Assembly: GCA_017523185.1 (NCBI GenBank)
Contig: JAFWXB010000139.1
Location: 1 to 7,904 of the forward strand
DNA length: 7,904 bases
Reading direction: 5' to 3'
Origin: Lachnospiraceae bacterium
Lineage (GTDB): Bacteria; Bacillota_A; Clostridia; Lachnospirales; Lachnospiraceae
The position numbers were made by a program, and so were the translations under genes. Below are positions 1 to 5,956 of the stretch, piece after piece. Position 1 is the first letter of the stretch. The number at the start of each line of letters is the position of its first letter. Below the pieces are notes generated by a model that made no database searches, was not told the DNA's origin, and saw only the letters and a program-made list of their open reading frames with translations.

Positions 1-1
1 C

Positions 2-889
2 ATTTCTGCTCAAACAAACTTACTTGCATTAAATGCTTCTATTGAAGCTGCTCGTGCCGGAGAAGCCGGTCGTGGTTTTACTGTTGTTGCTGATGAAATT
101 CGTTCTCTTGCAGAAGAAACACAAAAACTTACAAATAAAATGGGGGAATTTGTTGAAGGTATTCGCAAAGCCTCTCATAAAACAAATCAAAGTACGGAAA
201 ATACAATTGAAGTTTTAAATACAATGACAGAAAAAATTGTAACCGTATGGCAATTAAATGATAAAAATCAACAACACTTAGCAAAAGTAAATGATAATAT
301 CAGTTCTCTTGCTGCCGTTAGTGAAGAAATCAGCAGTTCTATGGCACAAATGGAATCCCAGGCAGAACGTATTGAAGAACAATGCATTGAATTAAAAACG
401 GATACACACAATATGCGTGATACCACAAAAGGATTAGAACAGATTACAGCTCCACTTGGAAAAATTGAACAAACATTAGATTATGCTGCAAAAATTATGG
501 GTGGAATGACAAAAGACCCATTCTATGACTTAGAAAATCGTGAATTTATTAAATATGTTGAAAATGCAATTACTGCCCACGAAACATGGCTTACAAAATT
601 AAAAGAAATGGTAACTACAAAATCAGTTCTTCCATTACAGCTTGATTCTAAAAAATGTGGTTTTGGACATTTTTATTATGCAATTACTCCAAAAAATCCG
701 GAACTCGTTGCAATTTGGAAACCAATGGAAGAAAAACACAAAAAATTCCACAGTTTTGGTTCAGATGCCATGAAAGCATTATTTGCAGAAGACTATACAA
801 AAGCTGAACAAATTTATCAAAATGCTGAACAATATTCCAAAGATTTAATTTCTGATATGAAACGCTTAATTCAAGTTTTATCGAAATAA
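2..889 (+). CDS. Methyl-accepting chemotaxis protein, C-terminal part with CZB zinc-binding domain (5' end outside window)
   Basis: Open reading frame enters from the left edge, so the sensor part and the true start are missing; 295 residues remain. Residues 1-42 match the highly conserved signalling tip of chemoreceptors (core [20 protein letters not shown], then a [12 protein letters not shown] stretch), the part that contacts CheA and CheW. A coiled-coil helix rich in E, Q, S and T follows to about residue 165. Residues 172-295 match a CZB (chemoreceptor zinc-binding) domain: His193 in an HETW motif, Cys219 in CGFG, and His246/His250 in HKKFH supply all four expected zinc ligands. In characterised relatives CZB binds zinc in the cytoplasm and senses zinc or oxidants such as hypochlorous acid; that role here is inferred from the family. 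No C-terminal CheR-docking pentapeptide is present. The gene is followed within a few bases by a terminator. Whether the receptor is membrane-bound or soluble cannot be told. Confidence 0.96.
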   Translation: MSAQTNLLALNASIEAARAGEAGRGFTVVADEIRSLAEETQKLTNKMGEFVEGIRKASHKTNQSTENTIEVLNTMTEKIVTVWQLNDKNQQHLAKVNDNISSLAAVSEEISSSMAQMESQAERIEEQCIELKTDTHNMRDTTKGLEQITAPLGKIEQTLDYAAKIMGGMTKDPFYDLENREFIKYVENAITAHETWLTKLKEMVTTKSVLPLQLDSKKCGFGHFYYAITPKNPELVAIWKPMEEKHKKFHSFGSDAMKALFAEDYTKAEQIYQNAEQYSKDLISDMKRLIQVLSK

Positions 890-890
890 C

Positions 891-959
891 ATAAAAAAGG
901 ATTGTCGAAGAATAAAAAATTTTGTATATATTTTTCATTTCCAAACAATCCTTTTTTAT
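891..959. terminator. Bidirectional rho-independent terminator between convergent genes
   Basis: Two perfect 15-bp complementary arms (891-905, ATAAAAAAGGATTGT, and 945-959) enclose a 39-nt AT-rich loop that can itself fold weakly. The A-run on one side and T-run on the other make a hairpin with a U-tract on either strand. It starts one base after the chemoreceptor stop and lies between convergent genes, so it probably ends both transcripts, although it is about 105 bases past the ABC ATPase stop. The intervening 960-1063 holds only a small AT hairpin (977-983 with 987-993). Confidence 0.8.
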
Positions 960-1063
960 TATTTAAAAGAACATATGTTTATATTGTATAAACTATTTTA
1001 CTTCTACTGTTTGCGTTGCTTATCTTACAAAAACAACCTATTTGAAGAATTTTCATTATCAAA

Positions 1064-1792
1064 CTATTCTAATTCTAACGCTTGTATTGCTTGTCCTACT
1101 CTATCTGCCTGATAATTATAGGTACGCTTTATAAAACTTAACAAACTTTCGCCTTTTTCATCTAAGTCTAATGTAGAAACATCTCCTACAATTTTTCCCT
1201 TTTGAAGCAAAATAGCTCGCCCTATAAAATCCGAAACTTCTTCTATAAGATGCGTCGATAATATTACCGTTTCCTGTTCTGTTAAAATACCAAGCAATAC
1301 CTTATAAAAATCTTCTCGATTAAATATATCATTTCCTGCAAATGGCTCGTCCATTAAAATATATTCTGCGCCTTGACACAATGCCATAATTACTTCAAAC
1401 TGATTTTTCTGTCCCATAGAAAAACTGCGAAGTGGCTTATGCATAGGAAGTTCAAAAAAATCCATCAATGCCAAAAAGCGTTTTTCAGAAAATTTAGGAA
1501 AATGTTCTTGATAAAAATCTCTATGTGCTTTCGGCGAAAAATTAGGGATAAAAGAATGTTCACTTGTTGCAAACGAAATTTTGGCAATATTTTTTGTTGT
1601 AATTGCTTCTCCATCTAAAAAAATATCTCCTTGATACGCATGAAAGCCTAAGATACATTTCATCAATGTCGTTTTTCCTGCTCCATTTTCTCCAAATAAA
1701 CCAACTATTTCTCCTCTTGGCAGTTTAAGCTCTATATGTTCTAATGCTTTTGTTTTTCCATACGATTTACTTACATCTCTAATTTGTAACAT
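1064..1792 (-). CDS. ABC transporter ATP-binding protein (YtrB/BcrA-like)
   Basis: A 242-aa ATPase of the type that pairs with ABC-2-like permeases; it would drive export or envelope-related transport from the cytoplasmic face. Visible motifs: Walker A GENGAGKT (34-41), signature SMGQ (125-128, instead of the usual SGGQ), Walker B YILMDEP (144-150), D-loop AGND (152-155), and the switch His181 in STHL. The Q-loop region reads FATSEH (74-79) with no glutamine, a known variation in this group. The frame is open for 19 more codons to an ATG at 1849, but AGGGGAG sits about 6 nt before the ATG at 1792 and abuts another ATG at 1798, so 1792 is preferred. It is the last gene of the leftward cluster, 168 nt after the permease-like gene; that gap is AT-rich with a tandem ATAATCAT repeat (1900-1915) and no convincing promoter. 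The substrate cannot be read from the sequence. Confidence 0.93.
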   Translation of the reverse strand: MLQIRDVSKSYGKTKALEHIELKLPRGEIVGLFGENGAGKTTLMKCILGFHAYQGDIFLDGEAITTKNIAKISFATSEHSFIPNFSPKAHRDFYQEHFPKFSEKRFLALMDFFELPMHKPLRSFSMGQKNQFEVIMALCQGAEYILMDEPFAGNDIFNREDFYKVLLGILTEQETVILSTHLIEEVSDFIGRAILLQKGKIVGDVSTLDLDEKGESLLSFIKRTYNYQADRVGQAIQALELE

Positions 1793-1960
1793 AAACATCT
1801 CCCCTTTTTTATGTATTTTACAGAATGTCAAACAGAATTTCTTTTCCATGATTTAGTTATAGTATTATCCTATTTTCTTCACAGTATATGAATACATTTA
1901 TAATCATATAATCATTATAAAAAATATTTTTAATATTTGTTTTATCATAGTTACTACATT

Positions 1961-2791
1961 TTATATAGATGATTCATTTTTTAATTTCTTTTCCCTAGAA
2001 TATAATTGCCTACATACAATTATAACAATTCCAATTACAAATTCTATTACGATTGCATCTATATAATAATTCCCCATATCAGATGAAAAAAATATACTTA
2101 TTACTGCAAATAACAAAATTACTTCTATTCCAAATTTTCCCATACGTTGTTTATACGGAAAGATAGCTGAAAGAATACCTAATCCAAATATCCCTATTAT
2201 CAATTTGCCCCACTTTAACCATTCTTCCATTGGAAATAAATTATGTAAAAAATTATTTCTATAAAATGCAAAAACAATTGTTTGATTTGTTGTTCCTATA
2301 GCATGATTTTTATAATAACTGCATAATGCATATACGACTATCATTTGTACACACCATAACAACAAATAGCATAAGATATTATAGACAGCTTGCAAGCAAA
2401 CAATTTGTTTTTCTTTTATTTGTAATCTCTGTAATGTATATCCTTGATGACTTCCAAAATGACACCCTGTCATACAACAACTTATTGTAACAAATGCCAT
2501 TGCGATTAAAAATATCCATACCATATGACTATTTTCAACTGCTAATTCCAAATTGATAATCGGATATTCTTGAAACTCTAAAAGCATTTCTTGTGTTTCT
2601 TCTGTACTAGTAAAAGAAAACAATTCTAAATCTGAATCCGTTCCAACACATACACCTTTTTGTGTAAGCATTTTATTAACTGCATTTAAAAATAAATAAA
2701 TCTCTACCAAAACCATTCCTATAATGATAGTTAGTATTTGAAAAAAAGAATGTCTTACTATCATGCCAAATACAGATGTATATTTCTTCAT
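1961..2791 (-). CDS. Six-helix membrane protein, putative ABC-2-like permease subunit
   Basis: 276 aa with six hydrophobic segments, at about residues 15-37, 90-110, 134-158, 197-213, 221-237 and 242-261. A roughly 50-residue polar stretch (38-89) lies between helices 1 and 2, probably outside the cell, and a cysteine-rich patch (CCMTGC, 105-110) falls at the end of helix 2. The topology and position, immediately before an ABC ATPase and after a YtrA-type regulator, suggest the membrane half of the transporter; I do not recognise a named family from residues alone. The start at 2791 is supported by AAAGGAG seven bases upstream. The gene begins 36 nt after the GntR stop, so the two are almost certainly cotranscribed. 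Alternative: an accessory membrane component, with another subunit encoded elsewhere. Confidence 0.8.
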   Translation of the reverse strand: MKKYTSVFGMIVRHSFFQILTIIIGMVLVEIYLFLNAVNKMLTQKGVCVGTDSDLELFSFTSTEETQEMLLEFQEYPIINLELAVENSHMVWIFLIAMAFVTISCCMTGCHFGSHQGYTLQRLQIKEKQIVCLQAVYNILCYLLLWCVQMIVVYALCSYYKNHAIGTTNQTIVFAFYRNNFLHNLFPMEEWLKWGKLIIGIFGLGILSAIFPYKQRMGKFGIEVILLFAVISIFFSSDMGNYYIDAIVIEFVIGIVIIVCRQLYSREKKLKNESSI

Positions 2792-2827
2792 AAATAAGCT
2801 CCTTTCTGTTGGTATAGGTAAAAACTA

Positions 2828-3202
2828 CTATCCCTCCCAACAATTATCAATTAACATATGTGCTCCTTCTCTTGTAATTCCCATTTGTTTTAATGCATAA
2901 ATAACTTTTTTTGCATCTTCTTCTAATAACTCATTTCTAATTTCTTTTAATTTTTGTTCTGTTACTACAACACAACTTTTTGCCCCTGTTCTCGATTGTA
3001 TCAATCCCTCGTCCTCTAATAATTTATATGCTTTTTGTACAGTATTTGGATTAATTCCTAATAATGCCGACAACATACGTCTTGACGGAAGTTCCTCTCC
3101 ATCCTGAATATTTCCTGCTATGATTCCTCGCTTAATATAAAGTAATATTTGTAAATAAATAGAAATCCCATCTTGCATAAAAAAGTCTTTAAATGAAACC
3201 AT
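2828..3202 (-). CDS. GntR-family transcriptional regulator, YtrA subfamily
   Basis: 124 aa, the short length typical of the YtrA branch of GntR regulators. Residues 13-80 form the winged helix-turn-helix: IYLQI at the start, ELPSRRMLSALLGINPNTVQ across the helix-turn-helix, KAYKLLEDEGLI, then the wing (RTGAKSCVVV). The remaining 44 residues are a short helical tail (EEDAKKVIYALKQMGIT), used for dimerisation in the family, with no large ligand-binding domain. YtrA-type proteins normally repress an adjacent ABC transporter operon and respond to cell-wall-active compounds; both points are family knowledge. Its likely operators here are the paired palindromes in front of the first gene of the cluster. 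An AAAGGA about 10 nt before the ATG at 3202 supports the start. Unusually, it is the third gene of the run rather than the first. Confidence 0.94.
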   Translation of the reverse strand: MVSFKDFFMQDGISIYLQILLYIKRGIIAGNIQDGEELPSRRMLSALLGINPNTVQKAYKLLEDEGLIQSRTGAKSCVVVTEQKLKEIRNELLEEDAKKVIYALKQMGITREGAHMLIDNCWEG

Positions 3203-3221
3203 CGCTTTCAGTTCCTTTCTA

Positions 3222-3246
3222 AATAACGTATTATCACTTTGTTATT
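3222..3246. promoter_or_regulatory. Weak inverted repeat ahead of the GntR gene, possible secondary operator
   Basis: AATAAC (3222-3227) and GTTATT (3241-3246) are perfect 6-bp arms separated by 13 nt, 20 nt upstream of the regulator start. The stretch also contains a GTATTAT heptamer (3228-3234) shared with the strong palindromes at 5539-5594, but such AT-rich heptamers are expected several times by chance here. No well-spaced -35/-10 pair was found, so an internal promoter is unproven. Confidence 0.25.
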
Positions 3247-3290
3247 CCACTACCTGCTTATCAATCTTCCTTTAATAAAATGCACTCTAA

Positions 3291-3761
3291 TTAAATTGGC
3301 AAGCACTCATACGGTGTACATAGGAAATACACTCCGTAATATACGAACCTTAAAACTATCATTGTTATCATTCCAATTATAATCGCAATCACAGGCAATA
3401 ACAAACATCTTTTATGAAATTCCCACTTATTTGGCAAACGTCGCATAAAATAAATCAATTTACTTCCCTGAAAATGATATATATAATGATATATTATAAT
3501 GCCTATCATACATAGTATATAAATCCAAAACCCATGAAAACACCCCTTCGAAACTTCTCCAAATCTACAAATAACTGCATTTTTTATCAAATACTTATTT
3601 CCTGCATATATTTCATAAAGTGCATTTTTTGCCTGCATATACTGAAAAAAAAAGGAAAAACTATATAATACAGCTAACAATATTCCGGATACCATTATCT
3701 TAACTTCTCTTATAACAGAAATTCCGGGTGGTACATATTTTTCTAATAAAATTTTTTCCAT
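3291..3761 (-). CDS. Small three-helix membrane protein associated with the ABC/GntR cluster
   Basis: 156 aa with three hydrophobic segments: about residues 22-42, 77-97 and 119-147. A basic, conserved-looking cytoplasmic segment after helix 2 (SKLIYFMRRLPNKWEFHKRC, 100-119) resembles a motif I recall from small membrane proteins encoded beside GntR-ABC clusters in gut Clostridia, but I know no assigned function. The C-terminus is short and carries a CTPYEC motif with two cysteines. The start at 3761 is preceded by a GAGGG about 5 nt away. It lies 115 nt after the 488-aa gene and 88 nt before the GntR gene, all in one direction. A plausible role is an accessory or second membrane subunit of the transporter; this is inference from position. 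Confidence 0.7.
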   Translation of the reverse strand: MEKILLEKYVPPGISVIREVKIMVSGILLAVLYSFSFFFQYMQAKNALYEIYAGNKYLIKNAVICRFGEVSKGCFHGFWIYILCMIGIIIYHYIYHFQGSKLIYFMRRLPNKWEFHKRCLLLPVIAIIIGMITMIVLRFVYYGVYFLCTPYECLPI

Positions 3762-3876
3762 ATTTTCCCTCTTTCTATATACTATTATAAAAAAATAATT
3801 TCCTGCATATTTTCTTTACAATTTATAAAATACGATTTGTAATTCTATCTTAACGTAAGTCGAATCATTATAATTT

Positions 3877-5343
3877 TTATTCCCAATTTACCTCTAGTTC
3901 TTTCAGATTACATAAAAATCCATATTCGTCACTTATTCCTGTATCCAAACTATTTTCATATGTTCCATAATAAATCATTCCTGTTTTATCATAGACAGTT
4001 AAAAATGTTCCACACAAACTATTATAATCAAATGTATCCATCAATTCTCCACACATCAAAAGCTTTGTTCCATTCCAATCAAATGCATAACCACCATTGA
4101 ATGATTCTGTCGGTTGTGGCTTTCCTTCTTCTGCAATATCAATCGAAAATTCATATGTATATGTTCCTTCTTTATCAAAAGAAATAAGTGCTGCTTCTTC
4201 CCACGCATACTGTGCCACTAAAAAATCATCATATATCCAATAACACCTTGTAACATCTTCCGAATTATATGATGCATAAGCAAATTTTTGTCGCATTTCC
4301 ATAGAATCTATATCTAAAACCGTTAAATAACAATGTTCTTCATCTTCTGTAAAAAGCAATAAACTGTTATCCTTTTCATTGACAACCATATGAACAACAC
4401 TTTCTGTCACTTCTAACGGATATACCATCTGGAAACTCTGCGTATCTACTCTTTGTGTTTCTGTATTATAGGAAAATGCATATATTCCATAACCCCCATG
4501 GATTAAACTTGTATCTACTATATTTCCATGTGTTGTACGATTATCAAATGAAAAATAACAAGTTCCATTTGTATAAACAGATGATAAAAACATATCAAAT
4601 GCATCTTTATCTTCTACACCATTTAAACCACTTGTACCACTTTTATTTCCTACTATCTTTCCAATATGTACTTCATACATTTGTTCACTTAATACAGGAA
4701 TTTTTAAAAACTTATGAAATGCTTCATATACCACTTCATAATGTTCTAACTGTTCTCGAAGTTTCGGTGAAAGATTTGTTTGTCCCAATGTTTCTTTTAA
4801 CTGTTCTTTTGATAAAGAAAAATGAACTTTTTTAGGAAAATAGAGAGAAATTTTAAATTGATAATATTCCATATAATCTTTTAAATATACAAATGTAGAT
4901 GCATATTTTCTATTTTCTAAATCCATAAATAAGTTTTGATATTGTTTTTGTAATTCTGAAAGTTCTAAACCTTGTGTTTTTCCTACATTTTCTATATTGT
5001 CAATTGCATCTTTTACTTCATTTAAAATAATTTTGGAATCTATATATGCATAAAGTCCATGAATGTACTCTCTACTTGTATATATCGGACTTCCTGAAAA
5101 TTGATAATCTGTTTTACATTGTGGCATTTGTCCTACACAATATGTCGTATCCCAAAAAATTCTATTCTCATATGTGATATCACTTTCTATTGTAACCCCT
5201 TCTACAATAGACTTATCTCCATAAATTACGTTTTCTTGAATCTGTACATTATCTCTTGCTGTAAATAATCCACTTCCAATATAACAGACCCCAATAAGTG
5301 TGACGATTACCAATCCTAAAAAGATAATTCTAAATTTTCTCAT
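3877..5343 (-). CDS. Membrane-anchored extracytoplasmic protein, possible beta-propeller-like C-terminal part
   Basis: 488 aa; first gene after the double-operator promoter. One N-terminal hydrophobic segment (5-24) after MRKFR looks like a signal anchor. There is a Cys at 20, but no clear lipobox, so a lipoprotein is less likely. Residues 35-90 are beta-rich and polar (ENVIYGDKSIVEGVTIESD, then FWDTTY). Residues 105-215 are helical and rich in K, E and Q. From about 285 the sequence repeats strand-like blocks ending in aromatic or acidic turns (LLLFTEDEEHCYLTVLDID; FLVAQYAWEEAALISFDKEG; FLTVYDKTGMIYYGTY), which hints at a beta-propeller. I do not recognise a characterised family. AAGGGGGCG about 6 nt before the ATG supports the start. 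Position suggests an extracellular partner or ligand-sensing component of the ABC system. Existence of the gene is far more certain than any role. Confidence 0.85.
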   Translation of the reverse strand: MRKFRIIFLGLVIVTLIGVCYIGSGLFTARDNVQIQENVIYGDKSIVEGVTIESDITYENRIFWDTTYCVGQMPQCKTDYQFSGSPIYTSREYIHGLYAYIDSKIILNEVKDAIDNIENVGKTQGLELSELQKQYQNLFMDLENRKYASTFVYLKDYMEYYQFKISLYFPKKVHFSLSKEQLKETLGQTNLSPKLREQLEHYEVVYEAFHKFLKIPVLSEQMYEVHIGKIVGNKSGTSGLNGVEDKDAFDMFLSSVYTNGTCYFSFDNRTTHGNIVDTSLIHGGYGIYAFSYNTETQRVDTQSFQMVYPLEVTESVVHMVVNEKDNSLLLFTEDEEHCYLTVLDIDSMEMRQKFAYASYNSEDVTRCYWIYDDFLVAQYAWEEAALISFDKEGTYTYEFSIDIAEEGKPQPTESFNGGYAFDWNGTKLLMCGELMDTFDYNSLCGTFLTVYDKTGMIYYGTYENSLDTGISDEYGFLCNLKELEVNWE

Positions 5344-5538
5344 ATTAACGCCCCCTTTTTATAATGTAAGTTTGATAAATGATTAGAAATATATCTAAAT
5401 GAAAACTTTTGATATATATTTCTCTGTTTTTATATGTAATTTCCATAAAATTTTTTAATTATCAAATTTATATTGATAAAACTTATATCATTTTCTATCT
5501 AATATGCAATACTTTACAAATTTTATTATTTTTTATTC
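5344..5538 (-). other. Long AT-rich untranslated leader of the operon
   Basis: If transcription starts near 5568, about 225 nt precede the first start codon. The leader contains an inverted repeat TTATCAA (5459-5465) with TTGATAA (5473-5479), and an imperfect hairpin pairing 5385-5395 with 5411-5423 (AGAAATATATC type). I see no known riboswitch, T-box or leader peptide with a ribosome binding site, and no U-tailed attenuator. Confidence 0.4.
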
Positions 5539-5566
5539 AAAGTGTATTATTTATATAATACACTTT
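5539..5566. promoter_or_regulatory. Operator palindrome 1, probable GntR/YtrA binding site
   Basis: Perfect 12-bp arms AAAGTGTATTAT (5539-5550) and ATAATACACTTT (5555-5566) around TTAT. It sits immediately downstream of the predicted transcription start near 5568, a position where a bound repressor would block transcription. Its central 20 bp (5543-5562) recur in inverted orientation in the neighbouring palindrome. Assignment to the GntR protein of this operon is inference from location and the palindromic form. Confidence 0.75.
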
Positions 5567-5568
5567 CT

Positions 5569-5594
5569 AACTGTATTATATAAATAATACAGTT
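5569..5594. promoter_or_regulatory. Operator palindrome 2, overlapping the promoter
   Basis: Perfect 11-bp arms AACTGTATTAT (5569-5579) and ATAATACAGTT (5584-5594) around ATAA. The core 5572-5591 is the exact reverse complement of the core of the first palindrome (TGTATTATTTATATAATACA). It covers the spacer and the -10 box of the operon promoter, so binding would exclude RNA polymerase. Centre-to-centre distance to the first palindrome is 29 bp, close to three helical turns, which would suit two dimers on roughly the same face. Confidence 0.78.
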
Positions 5595-5603
5595 GATTGT
5601 CAA
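5575..5603 (-). promoter_or_regulatory. Consensus sigma-A promoter of the five-gene operon
   Basis: On the minus strand, TTGACA (5603-5598) and TATAAT (5580-5575) are separated by exactly 17 bp: both hexamers match the consensus perfectly. Transcription would begin near 5568 and run into the 488-aa gene. A fully consensus promoter covered by a palindrome fits a strong but tightly repressed operon. Confidence 0.88.
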
Positions 5604-5843
5604 TATATTTTCTATTATTAAATTTATTTCACTATATTTTGAAACAAACTTTAGAAGAATAAAATATAAACCAGTAATGAAATTAATTTTTATTAAGTAA
5701 TGTGAATTCGACAAATTTTAAAAATAGATACAAAATATTATTTTGTTATCAAAATGAGAATTTTCTCTATTTTTATGTAATATTTTACAAGGTATTGTTA
5801 ATTATCAAACTCACGTTAAGTATATTTAGACTAATTCTTCACA
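5604..5843. other. AT-rich spacer without a recognised gene
   Basis: About 240 bases between the operon promoter and the deacetylase terminator. It holds only short AT palindromes, such as ATTTTG (5740-5745) with CAAAAT (5750-5755) and GAGAA (5756-5760) with TTCTC (5763-5767). The one forward reading frame of 66 codons starting at 5702 has no ribosome binding site and low-complexity composition, and it runs through the terminator hairpin, so I do not call it. Confidence 0.6.
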
Positions 5844-5848
5844 ATATA

Positions 5849-5886
5849 AAAAAGGAATCTAACAAAATATTGTTAAATTCCTTTTT
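5849..5886 (-). terminator. Rho-independent terminator of the deacetylase-like gene
   Basis: Read on the minus strand, AAAAAGGAAT and TAACAA-type arms pair with 5849-5865 (16 of 17 positions; one C/A mismatch at 5859/5876) around a 4-nt loop at 5866-5869, followed by a run of Ts. It lies 71 nt after the stop of the 479-aa gene and well before the operon promoter, insulating the two units. It would also function on the plus strand, where no gene needs it. Confidence 0.82.
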
Positions 5887-5956
5887 ATATAAGTTTTATT
5901 AAAATATACAAGTGAATATTCGCAATTCGCTCCCGCTATTTACTCATAATCAAAAA

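Noticed and set aside
33..218. Forward 61-codon frame overlapping the chemoreceptor
   Set aside because: Frame-shifted reading of the conserved signalling tip; the correct frame matches the family perfectly.
684..944. Reverse 86-codon frame over the chemoreceptor end and terminator
   Set aside because: Crosses the terminator hairpin and lies opposite the CZB domain; no ribosome binding site.
1826..1831. TTGACA on the minus strand ahead of the ATPase as a promoter
   Set aside because: At 16-18 bp downstream there is only the A/G-rich ribosome binding region, with no -10 box.
1793..1849. N-terminal extension of the ABC ATPase to the ATG at 1849
   Set aside because: No ribosome binding site precedes 1849; the extension lies before a strong AGGGGAG site and does not resemble an ATPase N-terminus.
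1900..1915. Tandem ATAATCAT repeat as a regulator site
   Set aside because: Only two copies in extremely AT-rich DNA, with no promoter next to it; chance is a sufficient explanation.
4455..4835. Forward 126-codon open frame inside the 488-aa gene
   Set aside because: Opposite-strand shadow: His/Leu/Tyr-rich, with no plausible start signal, wholly inside a well-supported gene.
5539..5594. The two palindromes as terminators or as a small CRISPR-like array
   Set aside because: They have AT stems with 4-nt loops and no U-tract, overlap a perfect promoter, and occur only twice in inverted orientation without spacers.
5702..5902. Forward 66-codon open frame
   Set aside because: No ribosome binding site, low-complexity F/L/Y/I/K content from AT-rich DNA, and it runs through the terminator hairpin.
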